Below, one piece after another: positions 1 through 9,791 of a stretch of DNA of 64,000 nucleotides (positions are counted from its first letter, which is position 1; every line of letters starts with the position of its first letter). The position numbers and the translations under genes are program-made. Source of the stretch: Bacillus sp. FJAT-22090 (lineage in GTDB: Bacteria; Bacillota; Bacilli; Bacillales_A; Planococcaceae); the NCBI RefSeq assembly GCF_001278755.1, contig NZ_CP012601.1, positions 682,001 through 746,000 of the forward strand, given 5' to 3'. The notes under the pieces were generated by a model. That model was not told the origin of the DNA. It did not search any database and saw only the letters and a program-made list of their open reading frames with translations.

Positions 1-771
1 CTTTTAGTCGTAAATGCATCTAATATTGAAAAAGATTTTGAATGGCTGAAGCAAAATGCATCTGGTGATGTAGAACTTGTCAATAAATCAGATGATTATG
101 GACTGTTAGCGTTACAAGGACCACTCGCACAAAGTATTTTACAAAAGTTAACTTCCAAAAATCTAGAGGAAATTGGATTTTTCCGATTTGCAGATCATGT
201 CGAAGTAGCTGGAAAATCGGTTCTTGTTTCTCGTACTGGTTATACAGGTGAGGATGGATTTGAACTTTATGCAGCTAGTACGGATCTTTCCGAATTATGG
301 AGCAGCATTTTAAATGCTGGTAAAGAGGAAGGTTTACTTCCTTGTGGACTTGGAGCACGCGATACTTTACGTTTTGAAGCATGTCTTCCTTTATACGGGC
401 AAGAGCTTTCAAAAGATATTTCTCCATTAGAAGCTGGAATCGGATTTGTTGTGAAGCTCAAAAAAGAGCAAGACTTCAACGGTAAATCTGTACTAGTTGA
501 ACAAAAAGAGAATGGTGTACCGAGAAAAAGCGTTGGTATTGAAATGATTGATAAAGGAATTCCTCGTACAGGGTATCCAGTTTTCGCTGGTGAAAAACAA
601 ATTGGATTTGTAACTACTGGAACGCAATCTCCTACTCTTAAAAAGAATATTGGCCTTGCACTGATCGATGCCGACTTTACAGAAATCGGCACGCAATTAG
701 AAGTTGAAATTAGAAATAAGCGTTTGAAAGCTGTCACAGTAGCTACGCCATTTTATAAAAAACAAAAATAA
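1..771 (+). CDS. gcvT: Aminomethyltransferase GcvT (glycine cleavage T protein), 5' end outside window
   Basis: The first 257 codons of the window, read in frame 1 without a stop, form the C-terminal two thirds of the T protein. It transfers the methylene group from the lipoyl-bound aminomethyl intermediate on GcvH to tetrahydrofolate, releasing ammonia. The segment shows the family pattern [14 protein letters not shown] followed by [13 protein letters not shown] and, near the C terminus, [16 protein letters not shown]. gcvPA follows 21 bases later and gcvPB overlaps gcvPA, the usual gcvT-gcvPA-gcvPB operon of Bacillales. Any glycine riboswitch would lie upstream, outside the window. Identity is secure; only the start cannot be seen. 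Confidence 0.97.
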   Translation, partial: LLVVNASNIEKDFEWLKQNASGDVELVNKSDDYGLLALQGPLAQSILQKLTSKNLEEIGFFRFADHVEVAGKSVLVSRTGYTGEDGFELYAASTDLSELWSSILNAGKEEGLLPCGLGARDTLRFEACLPLYGQELSKDISPLEAGIGFVVKLKKEQDFNGKSVLVEQKENGVPRKSVGIEMIDKGIPRTGYPVFAGEKQIGFVTTGTQSPTLKKNIGLALIDADFTEIGTQLEVEIRNKRLKAVTVATPFYKKQK

Positions 772-792
772 TCGCAGAAAGAGGTTGTCCAT

Positions 793-2142
793 TTGATAAA
801 GCATCGTTATTTACCAATGACTGAACAAGATCAAAAGGAAATGCTAGATGTTATAGGCATTTCTTCCGTTGATGAATTGTTTGCAGACATTCCGGAGAAA
901 GTGCGTTTTAAAGGTGAGTATAATATTAAACCTGCTAAAGCGGAGTCTGCTTTGTTAAAAGAATTATCTGTACTTGCTGATAAAAATGCACATAGTAAAA
1001 AGTATGCTTCCTTTCTTGGTGCAGGAGTTTACGATCATTTTAAACCGATAATCGTAGATCACGTTATTTCAAGATCTGAATTTTACACTGCTTATACACC
1101 TTATCAACCGGAGATCTCTCAAGGTGAACTACAAGCTATTTTTGAATTTCAAACAATGATCTGTGAGCTTACTGGAATGGATCTAGCAAACTCTTCTATG
1201 TATGACGGTGGTACTGCACTTGCGGAAGCTGGTAACTTGGCAGCTGGTCACACGCGTAGAAAAAAACTATTAGTTTCGGAAGCTGTTCACCCAGAGTATA
1301 TTGATGTAGTAAAAATGTATGCAAAAGGTCAAAACGTTCAAGTTGTGACGATTCCTACTAACAATGGTGTAACTGATTTAGCGAAATTAGAAGAGTTAGT
1401 AGATGAAGAAACAGCAGCTGTTTTAGTCCAATATCCTAATTTCTTCGGTCAAATTGAAGATTTAGCAAAAGTGGAGCAACTAACACATGCTCAAAAAGCA
1501 TTATTTGTTGTATCTGCAAATCCACTTGCTCTTGGAGCTTTAACTCCTCCAGGAAAGTTTGGTGCAGATATTACAGTTGGGGATGCTCAACCTTTTGGTA
1601 TCTCAGAAGCATTTGGTGGACCTCATTGTGGTTTCTTTGCTGTATCTTCTAAGCTTATGCGTAAAGTTCCAGGACGTTTAGTAGGGGAAACAACAGATGA
1701 AGAAGGTCGACGTGGGTATGTTTTAACATTACAAGCTCGTGAACAACATATTCGTCGTGACAAGGCAACTTCAAATATCTGTTCAAACCAAGCGTTAAAT
1801 GCACTTGCCGCATCAGTAGCAATGACTGCTCTTGGTAAAAAAGGTGTAAAAGAAATGGCAATTCAAAATATCACAAAGACTCATTATGCAAAACAAGCAT
1901 TTGAAAAAGCTGGATTTGAAGTTCCTTTCCAAGGACCTCACTTCAATGAAATTGTAGTTAAAGTAAATGGATCTGTAGCAGATGCAAACAAAGCACTTCT
2001 TGAAAAAGGAATTATTGGAGGTTTCGACCTAGGTCGTGTTATCTCTGACCTTAAAAATCATGTATTAATTGCCGTTACAGAGCAACGTACAAAAGAAGAA
2101 ATAGATGCACTCGTGCAAGAAATGGGGGCTCTTTATGCATAA
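793..2142 (+). CDS. gcvPA: Glycine dehydrogenase (decarboxylating) subunit 1
   Basis: 449-residue alpha subunit of the two-part P protein, which decarboxylates glycine and passes the aminomethyl group to the lipoyl arm of GcvH. The N terminus has the conserved [18 protein letters not shown] pattern, and the central region carries [13 protein letters not shown] and the [20 protein letters not shown] segment typical of the family. This subunit lacks the PLP lysine, which is in GcvPB. Translation starts at a TTG codon preceded by AGAAAGAGG. The 3' end overlaps the chosen gcvPB start by 8 bases, so the two subunits are probably translationally coupled in equal amounts. Confidence 0.97.
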   Translation: MIKHRYLPMTEQDQKEMLDVIGISSVDELFADIPEKVRFKGEYNIKPAKAESALLKELSVLADKNAHSKKYASFLGAGVYDHFKPIIVDHVISRSEFYTAYTPYQPEISQGELQAIFEFQTMICELTGMDLANSSMYDGGTALAEAGNLAAGHTRRKKLLVSEAVHPEYIDVVKMYAKGQNVQVVTIPTNNGVTDLAKLEELVDEETAAVLVQYPNFFGQIEDLAKVEQLTHAQKALFVVSANPLALGALTPPGKFGADITVGDAQPFGISEAFGGPHCGFFAVSSKLMRKVPGRLVGETTDEEGRRGYVLTLQAREQHIRRDKATSNICSNQALNALAASVAMTALGKKGVKEMAIQNITKTHYAKQAFEKAGFEVPFQGPHFNEIVVKVNGSVADANKALLEKGIIGGFDLGRVISDLKNHVLIAVTEQRTKEEIDALVQEMGALYA

Positions 2143-3595
2143 GGATAATCAACCACTAGTTTTTGAAATTACAAAGGAAGGTAGAGTAGGATATAGTCTA
2201 CCTGAGCTCGATGTTCCAGAAGTAGATATTAATTCTTTGTTGCCACAGGGCTTACTTCGAGAAGAAGAAGCGGAGCTACCAGAAGTATCAGAGCTTGATA
2301 TTATGCGTCACTATACAGCTCTATCGAATCGTAACCATGGAGTAGATACTGGTTTCTATCCACTTGGATCTTGTACGATGAAGTACAATCCAAAAATTAA
2401 TGAATCAGTAGCACGTTTCCCTGGATTTGCAAATATTCACCCATTACAAGATGAGTCTTCTGTGCAAGGTGCTATGGAATTAATGTATGATCTACAACAA
2501 CATTTAGTAGAAATTACTGGAATGGATGAAGTAACACTACAACCAGCAGCTGGTGCCCATGGTGAATGGACTGCATTAATGATGATTCGTGCATTCCATG
2601 AGGCAAATGGAGATACTCAGCGTACAAAAGTAATTGTTCCTGACTCCGCACATGGTACAAATCCAGCATCAGCTACAGTTGCAGGTTTTGAAACGATTAC
2701 AGTAAAATCAGACGAAAATGGTTTAGTAGATTTAGAGGATCTTCGTCGCGTTGCTGGTCAAGATACAGCAGCTTTAATGCTTACAAATCCAAATACGCTT
2801 GGTTTATTTGAGGAAAGTATTTTAGAATTAGCGGAAATCATTCACGGTGTAGGTGGAAAACTATACTATGATGGCGCTAACTTAAATGCGGTTATGTCTA
2901 AAGCACGCCCTGGAGATATGGGCTTTGACTGTGTTCATTTAAACTTGCATAAAACATTTACAGGTCCTCATGGTGGCGGTGGTCCAGGTTCAGGTCCGGT
3001 TGGAGTTAAAGCAGATCTAATTCCTTTCTTACCAAGCCCAGTTCTTGTAAAAGAAAATGATCAATATAAATTTGACTATAATCGTCCTCAAACAATTGGA
3101 CGTGTGAAACCATTCTACGGAAACTTTGGAATTAACGTACGTGCATACACATACATTCGTTCAATGGGTCCAGATGGTCTAAAAGCTGTAACTGAATACG
3201 CAGTTCTAAATGCAAACTATATGATGAGACGTTTAGAAGCATATTTTGATTTACCATATAACCGCCATTGCAAGCACGAATTCGTACTTAGCGGTCGTCG
3301 TCAAAAGAAATTAGGTGTCCGTACACTTGATATGTCAAAACGTCTGCTTGACTTCGGATATCATCCACCAACAATCTACTTCCCATTAAATGTAGAAGAA
3401 GGTATGATGATCGAACCAACAGAAACAGAATCAAAAGAAACATTAGATGCTTTCTGTGATGCAATGATTCAAATTGCAAAAGAAGTAGAAGAAAATCCAG
3501 AAATCGTTCAACACGCACCACATACGACAGTAATCAATCGCTTAGACGAAACAAAAGCTGCTCGTCATCCAGTATTGCGCTATACAAAAGCATAA
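2135..3595 (+). CDS. gcvPB: Glycine dehydrogenase (decarboxylating) subunit 2
   Basis: 486-residue beta subunit of the glycine decarboxylase. It carries the PLP-binding lysine, seen as K273 in [18 protein letters not shown], and the SCTMKYNPK motif. The reading frame is open further upstream (another ATG at 2105), but the ATG at 2135 has a GGGGG ribosome-binding sequence 6 bases away. It gives the expected family N terminus [20 protein letters not shown]. The start lies inside the end of gcvPA, implying coupling. A strong hairpin terminator 40 bases downstream closes the operon. Confidence 0.97.
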   Translation: MHKDNQPLVFEITKEGRVGYSLPELDVPEVDINSLLPQGLLREEEAELPEVSELDIMRHYTALSNRNHGVDTGFYPLGSCTMKYNPKINESVARFPGFANIHPLQDESSVQGAMELMYDLQQHLVEITGMDEVTLQPAAGAHGEWTALMMIRAFHEANGDTQRTKVIVPDSAHGTNPASATVAGFETITVKSDENGLVDLEDLRRVAGQDTAALMLTNPNTLGLFEESILELAEIIHGVGGKLYYDGANLNAVMSKARPGDMGFDCVHLNLHKTFTGPHGGGGPGSGPVGVKADLIPFLPSPVLVKENDQYKFDYNRPQTIGRVKPFYGNFGINVRAYTYIRSMGPDGLKAVTEYAVLNANYMMRRLEAYFDLPYNRHCKHEFVLSGRRQKKLGVRTLDMSKRLLDFGYHPPTIYFPLNVEEGMMIEPTETESKETLDAFCDAMIQIAKEVEENPEIVQHAPHTTVINRLDETKAARHPVLRYTKA

Positions 3596-3636
3596 AACTT
3601 GAAAAGAGATTCGAGATAATCGCATTTCTAATTATA

Positions 3637-3686
3637 GACAAAAGGTATCAAGAGGATGTCCTCTCGGTACCTTTTGTCATTTTTTT
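3637..3686 (+). terminator. Rho-independent terminator of the gcv operon
   Basis: Two arms, 3637-3656 and 3659-3678, pair over almost 20 bases (GACAAAAGGTATC against GGTACCTTTTGTC) and are followed by a run of seven T. It lies 41 bases after the gcvPB stop. Confidence 0.93.
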
Positions 3687-3899
3687 GATTTTAATAGAAA
3701 AGCTGAGGATGCTACTTATACAGGGGAATCTTACCTTGTACATGTAGCGAGAGTAAAAGTAAGCATTGTTTGCGGGTACATTTTTTTAAACCTCGTAAAG
3801 TTGTCTATCGTTTAACTTGGTTTTCAACATTAAGATATCTCAAATCGAAAGGACTGTTTATTCATTTCTATAGTTAGAGTAGTTTGTATTATTCATGTA

Positions 3900-4150
3900 C
3901 TGAAACGGAGGAGCGCGAATCCAGTAGGAAATGCGTGTCCAGGTATATGGAGCCATCAGTAGATTGATACGGAGGACGACGACTCCAGCGGGAACAGCGT
4001 GTCCTTGTGAGACCCCACAGGAGCTAACAAAGGAACGAAGGCTAAGGACGCCACTTCGTGTGGCAACGCCTTCATGACCAACATCCTGTCGGCCTGAGGA
4101 GGCTCACGGACCGCCCGCGGAAAGCGTCCGTCCGCAGTTGAAAATCAGCG
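3900..4150. repeat. GC-rich dispersed repeat, copy 1, with a partial tandem copy in front
   Basis: A GC-rich block in an AT-rich intergenic region. It begins near GATTGATACGGAGGACGACG (3963), contains GACTCCAGCGGGAACAGCG, GACCCCACAGGAGC and GAGGAGGCTCACGGACCGCC, and ends with CGCGGAAAGCGTCCGTCCGC then GAAAATCA. The same ordered blocks recur at 12133-12256 and, degenerated, at 54325-54523. A partial second copy of the left end lies at 3900-3940 (TGAAACGGAGGAGCGCGAAT). About 60 bases with their own hairpin (GCCAC/GTGGC, 4050-4064) interrupt the centre. Repeats of this kind are widespread in Bacillaceae; their function is unknown. The surrounding 3690-4268 holds no gene. Confidence 0.8.
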
Positions 4151-4268
4151 GTAATAGAATCTAAAAATGTTTAGATGAAAATTCTGTCCAGACCGTAGGG
4201 CAACCTCGATATTCTTCGCGTTTGTCCACAGTCTAAAATAGCCAATAGAAGCTATTCACTTCTTCGAT

Positions 4269-5537
4269 TCAAAAGCCAATAGAATGTTCGTCATTCTCCC
4301 ATTCTTTTTTCATAGATCTTTTATTTTGTTTTAACAACTCTTCAATACGCTCTTCATATGCCAGTTTCCCATCATAATGCCAATTTAATGCAACCGACAT
4401 ATACAATTCGTTAAGCTGGGACATAGATAACCCTTTTGAACGTTTCGCCATATCTGTAAATTGTTCGTCCGTAAAAATATGTCTAATATCTAACTTTCGT
4501 AAGTACTGCTCTCGAACTTTATCCGAAGGAGATGGTATCTCGTATGCACGGTCAAACCGACCTGCACGATTGATAAGCGCTGGATCTATTTTTTCCGGGT
4601 AGTTTGTCGTTCCGATGATAAATAACCCTTCTCGAGATTGAACACCGTCTAGAGTGTTTAAAAAAACGGATCTCGTATATTCAGGCATCGAATCAATATC
4701 TTCAATAACGAGAATTGCAGGAGCAAGTCTTGTCACGATACCGAATACTTCTTGAATAGAATGACTTCCAGTAAATTCGGTAATTTGCCAATAAACAACA
4801 GGTGCTTTCGTTGAGCCTGTGATGGACTTAACTAAAGTTGTTTTCCCATTCCCAGGACTGCCATATAGTAAAATTCCTCGTTTATAGGGTAGGCCATATT
4901 CTTTGAAAAAATGACCGTCCTCTTTAAAAAATTCATCAATAGAACGAAATATATCTTGCTTTATGCTATGTGCTAATAATACGTCCTCACGATTCACAAC
5001 AGCTTGCTCGCCATAATTTCTTCGTTGGACTCCATTTTCTGTATCAACTAAATAAGTAATCGATTGCATAAGTAATTGTCTTAACTTTTCGTTGATATCG
5101 TTTAAAAATAGTAACGCTTTTTCTGCTGACGTAGAAAAGAAACGATATTCCGGCCAACTATGACTAGAAGAATAGTTAAAAGACAATGTCATTCCTACAT
5201 CATATTCTGGAAAGTAGATCAATTTATTTTCAAAGGTTTCCGTAATTTCTAAACCTGTCCCTAAATTTAAAGTAGATTTACTCATAATTTTACCTAGAGG
5301 CTGTGTTTCGAAAATATAGCTCAGTGTTTCATAAGCTAATAATTTTTTCTCCATCATTTCTAATAAGTTTGCATCAAGTTGAGATATTGTTTCTCCAATT
5401 GAGATATTTTTCCAATCACCTTGTTTTCTTTCATTTAAGGCCCAAATGATCCTTTTTGAAACAAGCGCAAAGTCCTCATAATTAGGAAGAGTATTTCTAA
5501 AATCCTCGTGATGTGAAAATAACGTTTTCTCTTTCAT
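4269..5537 (-). CDS. AAA family ATPase, YjoB-like
   Basis: 422-residue protein with a roughly 190-residue N-terminal domain of unknown fold followed by one AAA+ module. Walker A is GSPGNGKTT (residues 226-234), Walker B ILVIEDID (275-282), and the sensor/arginine-finger region includes FIIGTTNYPEKIDPALINRAGRFD. The length and layout match the uncharacterised B. subtilis ATPase YjoB, and the AAA domain resembles the Bcs1/protease-type subfamily, suggesting a chaperone- or unfoldase-like role. That role is inference. The start has GGAGG 6 bases upstream. It is the downstream gene after the rhodanese gene but a terminator separates the two, so a promoter must lie in or near the short gap. No protease domain is fused to it. 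Confidence 0.8.
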   Translation of the reverse strand: MKEKTLFSHHEDFRNTLPNYEDFALVSKRIIWALNERKQGDWKNISIGETISQLDANLLEMMEKKLLAYETLSYIFETQPLGKIMSKSTLNLGTGLEITETFENKLIYFPEYDVGMTLSFNYSSSHSWPEYRFFSTSAEKALLFLNDINEKLRQLLMQSITYLVDTENGVQRRNYGEQAVVNREDVLLAHSIKQDIFRSIDEFFKEDGHFFKEYGLPYKRGILLYGSPGNGKTTLVKSITGSTKAPVVYWQITEFTGSHSIQEVFGIVTRLAPAILVIEDIDSMPEYTRSVFLNTLDGVQSREGLFIIGTTNYPEKIDPALINRAGRFDRAYEIPSPSDKVREQYLRKLDIRHIFTDEQFTDMAKRSKGLSMSQLNELYMSVALNWHYDGKLAYEERIEELLKQNKRSMKKEWENDEHSIGF

Positions 5538-5572
5538 TCCATACCTCCAGAAAATTTAGTGAGTGTTGAAAT

Positions 5573-5605
5573 AAAAAAGGTTCCTCTAACGATAAGAAGA
5601 ACCTT
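5573..5605 (-). terminator. Terminator after the rhodanese-like gene
   Basis: On the minus strand, arms AAGGTTCTTC (5596-5605) and GAGGAACCTT (5577-5586) are followed by a T run. It sits 6 bases after the stop of the rhodanese-like gene. Confidence 0.85.
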
Positions 5606-5611
5606 TATGTA

Positions 5612-5995
5612 TTATTTAGATTTAATTTTACCTGTCCAAGTTTTAAATCCGCCTTGAAGTTGGTTTAATTGTGTATATCCTTTTTTCTTTAGGAACATTG
5701 CTGCACGTGCACTTCTTGCGCCGTTTTGATCATATAGATAAACTGGTTTATCTGGACGAATTTCTTTATAACGTTGACGAAGCTGTGTGGAAGGGATATT
5801 TCTTGCGCCAAGAATATGACCTGAATCAAACTCCTTAGGTTCTCTCACATCAATTAATTGTGCCTTACGATAGCCTTCGATAAATTGCTCCTGATTAAGG
5901 TTTGTAACGGTCTTCTTTAAACGGAGAGCTTGGATACCAGCATAAACTAGTAAAACAATAATTACTACAAGTAGAGTGTATAAAATATTTAACAC
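5612..5995 (-). CDS. yqhL: Membrane-anchored rhodanese-like domain protein (YqhL)
   Basis: 127 residues: one N-terminal membrane helix (about residues 3-24) and a rhodanese fold (about 35-123) with the LIDVREPKEFDSGHILGARNIP signature. In place of the catalytic loop cysteine of sulfurtransferases there is Asp89 in YLYDQNGARSARAA, so classic sulfur transfer is not expected. A binding or signalling role is more likely. The start is a GTG with AAAGGGG 7 bases upstream. Its position next to lipM and divergent from it matches the yqhL-lipM arrangement of B. subtilis. The length is as expected. Confidence 0.88.
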   Translation of the reverse strand: MLNILYTLLVVIIVLLVYAGIQALRLKKTVTNLNQEQFIEGYRKAQLIDVREPKEFDSGHILGARNIPSTQLRQRYKEIRPDKPVYLYDQNGARSARAAMFLKKKGYTQLNQLQGGFKTWTGKIKSK

Positions 5996-6097
5996 GGTCT
6001 TTCCCCTTTCTATGTTTCCATATTCATTATAAAAGATTCACTAGATACAATTCAATCTATTTGATAAAATGAATAAGGTTGTTAGGGGGAAGATTTG

Positions 6098-6934
6098 ATG
6101 GAAAAGAAAAAATGGTACTTTATTAATTCTGGACCTTGTAGTCCATCTTATAACATGGCGCTTGATGAGGCTTTGCTAGATTGGCACAGTGAAGGGCTGA
6201 TTCCACCAGTAATTCGTTTTTATGAATGGAATCCAGCGACTCTATCGATCGGTTATTTTCAATCTGTTGAAAAAGAAATAGATTTAGATGCAGTAAATCG
6301 TTTAGGTCTGGGGTTTGTTCGTAGACCTACTGGGGGAAGAGGAGTACTACATGAGCATGAACTAACATATAGCGTGATTGTGACTGAAAGTTATCCTGAT
6401 ATGCCAGCAACCGTGACAGAAGCTTATCGTGTGATAAGTGAAGGGTTATTGCTTGGATTTCAAAATCTAGGTTTAGATGCATACTTTTCTATTCCAGACA
6501 CAGAAGAGAAAAAGCAAAATCTAAAGAAGCCTAAAACTGCTGTCTGCTTTGATTCGCCAAGTTGGTATGAATTAGTAGTAGAAGGAAAGAAAGTTGCAGG
6601 AAGTGCCCAAACACGTCAAAAAGGTGTTATTTTACAGCATGGTGCAATCTTATTAGATCTGGATGAAGATAAACTTATCCAGACGTTTAAATTTTCTTCT
6701 GAAGCGCTACGTGAGAGAGTAAAAGCAAGTTTATCTAAAAAAGCTGTGGCCATCAACAAAATTAGTCAAAATCCTGTAACAATCGACGAGTGCAAAAAAG
6801 CATTCAAAAAAGGATTTGAAGATTCGTTGCAGATTGAATTAGTAGAATTTGCCCTATCAGAAGAACAAGAATTATACGTAAATGCGCTTGAAAAAAAGCG
6901 TTATGATAATAATCAATGGAATTTTAAAAAATAA
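6098..6934 (+). CDS. lipM: Octanoyl-[GcvH]:protein N-octanoyltransferase LipM
   Basis: 278-residue BPL/LPL-fold transferase that moves octanoate from acyl carrier protein to the E2-type lipoyl domain of GcvH, the first step of lipoate assembly in Bacillales. The catalytic cysteine falls at residue 150 in [11 protein letters not shown], the position known for LipM, and [18 protein letters not shown] forms the binding-loop motif. An in-frame TTG lies directly before the ATG, but the ATG at 6098 has AGGGGGA at a proper distance and gives the exact known length. It serves the gcv operon in the same window and, through lipoyl relay, BkdB. Confidence 0.96.
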   Translation: MEKKKWYFINSGPCSPSYNMALDEALLDWHSEGLIPPVIRFYEWNPATLSIGYFQSVEKEIDLDAVNRLGLGFVRRPTGGRGVLHEHELTYSVIVTESYPDMPATVTEAYRVISEGLLLGFQNLGLDAYFSIPDTEEKKQNLKKPKTAVCFDSPSWYELVVEGKKVAGSAQTRQKGVILQHGAILLDLDEDKLIQTFKFSSEALRERVKASLSKKAVAINKISQNPVTIDECKKAFKKGFEDSLQIELVEFALSEEQELYVNALEKKRYDNNQWNFKK

Positions 6935-7002
6935 AATTTATTTTTTTAGGAAATAAGTCCATTGACCATTGCTACATATGACTTTTGACGAAATTCATAT
7001 AT

Positions 7003-7031
7003 TTGCAAAAAAACACAACATATAGTATGGT
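7003..7031 (+). promoter_or_regulatory. Probable sigma-A promoter of nrdJ
   Basis: TTGCAA (7003-7008), a 17-base spacer and TATGGT (7026-7031) stand 60 bases before nrdJ. The -10 region is covered by the first NrdR box, which would explain repression. The match is fair, not perfect. Confidence 0.5.
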
Positions 7032-7061
7032 TTAAAAATAACCATACACCATATATGGTGT
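7013..7061 (+). promoter_or_regulatory. Pair of NrdR boxes upstream of the class II ribonucleotide reductase
   Basis: Box 1 ACACAACATATAGTAT (7013-7028) and box 2 ACACCATATATGGTGT (7046-7061) each agree at 14 of 16 positions with the NrdR consensus ACACWATATATWGTGT, and box 2 is a perfect palindrome. The 33-base offset, about three helical turns, is typical of paired NrdR operators. NrdR represses ribonucleotide reductase genes when dATP is high. Confidence 0.82.
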
Positions 7062-7090
7062 GTTTTATTTTTAAATAAAAGGGAGGCAAT

Positions 7091-9658
7091 ATGATGGTAT
7101 TAGCATCTCAGAACAATAATGCAACCATTAACATTGATCAGTTAAACAAAGACATTCAACTATTTCCACAAGTACACCCAATTACAGAAGACATGAAATT
7201 GACGCACAAAGGTGTTTCCCGACTAGTAATGATTGACCGTTATTCATTTAAAGATACGGAAAAGAAAACGCTAAAAGCAGGAGATTTTGTCGTTCTTACT
7301 GTAAAAGCTGACCCGAAATTTCCTGCACGCGGTTTAGGTCATATCGTTTCAATCGACCAATCGACAAAAACTGCAGAAGTGCTTATTGAAGAAGACTATA
7401 GAAGTGCAATTGATGATCAAGATGAACTTGAATCAGGAATTGTAAAACGTTCTCTTAATGTTATTGAGAAACCGTTGGAAGTGTATTATGAGCAAATTGC
7501 CAAACGCAATGCTACTGGACTTGCTTCAGTTGAAAAAACAGAGGAAAAACGCAAGGAATGGTTTGAGAAGTTCTACCAACAATTAGTTTCTTTAAAATTT
7601 ATTCCAGCTGGACGAGTTCTTTATGGAGCGGGTACAGGTACAGACGTAACTTACTTTAACTGCTACGTAATGCCATTTGTTCCCGATTCACGCGAGGGAA
7701 TTAGTGACCATCGTAAGCAAGTGATGGAAATTATGAGTCGTGGTGGTGGTGTTGGAACGAACGGTTCGACGCTTCGCCCGCGTAATACATTAGCTAGAGG
7801 TGTAAATGGTAAATCTTCTGGTTCGGTATCATGGCTAGATGATATTGCTAAACTAACTCACTTAGTTGAGCAAGGTGGTTCCCGAAGAGGAGCACAAATG
7901 ATAATGCTTGCTGACTGGCACCCGGATATTGCGGAATTTATCATTTCTAAAATGCAAAACCCTCGAATTCTTCGTTTTTTAATTGAAAATACGAATGATG
8001 AGACGATTAAACAATTAGCTAAGGACAAGCTTAAATTTACCCCTTTATCCAATCAAGAAGAAGCAATGTACCAGGGAATAGTAAATTATAAAGCGATTCC
8101 TGGATTAGGTGGCTTCAGCGATGATATCATTCGTGAAGCAGAAACAAAACTTCGTGATGGTGGTAATTTTACTGTTCACAATCCTGAATTTTTAACAGGT
8201 GCAAATATTTCTGTGACGTTGACAGATGACTTTATGAAAGCAGTCGAAGAGGATGCAGACTTCGAACTACGTTTCCCGGCAATTGAAACCTATTCTCCAG
8301 AAGAGATGGTATTTTATAACAAACATTGGCATGAAGTTGGAGATGTTCGTGAATGGGAGAAAATGGGTTATGCTGTTCGAACATATCGCACTGTAAAAGC
8401 AAAAGAGTTATGGAATTTAATTAATATTTGTGCTACTTATTCTGCTGAGCCAGGTATTTTCTTTATTGATAATGCGAATGAAAAAACGAATGCAAAAGCA
8501 TATGGACAAAAAGTAGTTGCTACGAATCCATGTGGGGAACAGCCGCTTGCTCCATATTCAGTTTGTAACCTTGCAGCTGTTAATTTAGCTCAATTTGCTA
8601 ACAAGGAAACTAAAACGGTTAACTTTGAAGCTCTAAAAGAAACAGTGAGTGTTGGGGTTCGTATGCAGGATAATGTAATAGATGCAACTCCATATTTCTT
8701 AGAAGAAAATAAAGTACAAGCTTTAGGTGAAAGACGCGTAGGTCTTGGAGTTATGGGATTAGCAGATCTTTTAATCTACTGCGAAAAAGAGTACGGATCT
8801 GAGGAAGGCAATATTCTCGTTGACGAGGTATTTAAAACGATTGCAATTGCTGCTTATGAAACTTCAGCGAACTTAGCAATTGAACGAGGAAGTTTCCCAT
8901 TTTTAACTGCAGAAACAGAAGAAGAAACAAATCGTCTACGTAAAGCATTTACAGAGACTGGTTTTATGCAATCTATGCCAGAGGAAATCAGAAATTCTAT
9001 CGTTGAAAATGGAATTAGAAACTCACATCTACTAACAGTTGCTCCAACAGGATCTACTGGAACTATGGTAGGAGTCTCTACTGGTTTAGAACCTTATTAT
9101 TCTTTCACTTATTATAGAAGTGGACGTTTAGGAAAGTTCATTGAAGTAAAAGCGGATATCGTTCAAGAGTACTTGCAAGCAAACAATGATGCAGATGAAA
9201 ACAACTTACCTGAATGGTTTGTTACTGCAATGGAGTTAGCGCCAGAAGCTCATGCGGATGTTCAATGTATTATTCAACGCTGGATTGATAGTTCAATCTC
9301 TAAAACAGTTAATGCACCAAGAGGCTATACGGTTGAACAAGTAGAAGGTGTATATGAACGTCTATACCGTGGCGGAGCTAAAGGTGGAACTGTTTATGTT
9401 GATGGAAGTCGAGATTCTCAAGTTCTAACATTGAAAGCAGAAGAAAATACGCTTGACGATCAAAGACAAGAAGAAAAAGTATTTGAAAAACGACCAATCG
9501 TTTTAATTGATACGATTCAGGATTTGCGTTCAACAAATGTTACAATCGGTTCTGAAGTTGGTAATACTTGTCCAGTTTGCCGAAAAGGAACAGTGGAAGA
9601 AATGGGCGGATGTAACACATGTACAAATTGTAATGCGCAATTAAAGTGCGGATTATAA
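7091..9658 (+). CDS. nrdJ: Class II (adenosylcobalamin-dependent) ribonucleoside reductase
   Basis: 855 residues. Reduces ribonucleotides to deoxyribonucleotides using an adenosylcobalamin-generated thiyl radical, independent of oxygen. The thiyl cysteine is C481 in TNPCGEQPLAPYSVCNL. Its 11-residue distance to the redox cysteine C492 equals that of the Lactobacillus enzyme, and the partner cysteine is C191 in FNCYVMPF. APTGSTGTMVGVSTGLEP is a conserved catalytic-barrel loop. The C terminus is a four-cysteine zinc ribbon (CPVC, CNTC, CNAQLKC) that ends in the shuttle cysteine. Two ATGs (7091, 7094) are possible; GGGAGG at 7081 suits either. No class I genes are adjacent. It sits between lipM and yqhR, where B. 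subtilis has other genes, so it is an insertion relative to that order. Confidence 0.93.
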   Translation: MMVLASQNNNATINIDQLNKDIQLFPQVHPITEDMKLTHKGVSRLVMIDRYSFKDTEKKTLKAGDFVVLTVKADPKFPARGLGHIVSIDQSTKTAEVLIEEDYRSAIDDQDELESGIVKRSLNVIEKPLEVYYEQIAKRNATGLASVEKTEEKRKEWFEKFYQQLVSLKFIPAGRVLYGAGTGTDVTYFNCYVMPFVPDSREGISDHRKQVMEIMSRGGGVGTNGSTLRPRNTLARGVNGKSSGSVSWLDDIAKLTHLVEQGGSRRGAQMIMLADWHPDIAEFIISKMQNPRILRFLIENTNDETIKQLAKDKLKFTPLSNQEEAMYQGIVNYKAIPGLGGFSDDIIREAETKLRDGGNFTVHNPEFLTGANISVTLTDDFMKAVEEDADFELRFPAIETYSPEEMVFYNKHWHEVGDVREWEKMGYAVRTYRTVKAKELWNLINICATYSAEPGIFFIDNANEKTNAKAYGQKVVATNPCGEQPLAPYSVCNLAAVNLAQFANKETKTVNFEALKETVSVGVRMQDNVIDATPYFLEENKVQALGERRVGLGVMGLADLLIYCEKEYGSEEGNILVDEVFKTIAIAAYETSANLAIERGSFPFLTAETEEETNRLRKAFTETGFMQSMPEEIRNSIVENGIRNSHLLTVAPTGSTGTMVGVSTGLEPYYSFTYYRSGRLGKFIEVKADIVQEYLQANNDADENNLPEWFVTAMELAPEAHADVQCIIQRWIDSSISKTVNAPRGYTVEQVEGVYERLYRGGAKGGTVYVDGSRDSQVLTLKAEENTLDDQRQEEKVFEKRPIVLIDTIQDLRSTNVTIGSEVGNTCPVCRKGTVEEMGGCNTCTNCNAQLKCGL

Positions 9659-9668
9659 AATAAATGCG

Positions 9669-9716
9669 CAAAAAAACACATGCTCGAGAGTAACTCCTCG
9701 GTATGTGTTTTTTTGT
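9669..9716 (+). terminator. Bidirectional terminator after nrdJ
   Basis: AAAAAACACATGCTCGAGAG pairs with CTCCTCGGTATGTGTTTTTT through a stem flanked by A and T runs. Confidence 0.88.
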
Positions 9717-9791
9717 TTTTTAGAAGTTTTATTCCTTTTTGTTTAATATTCATCTTTCAGCATCAAACTGAAGCAAAAAGGAGAGATGATT

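Noticed and set aside
1-771. Glycine riboswitch for the gcv operon
   Set aside because: Would lie upstream of gcvT, which begins outside the window; nothing of it is visible.
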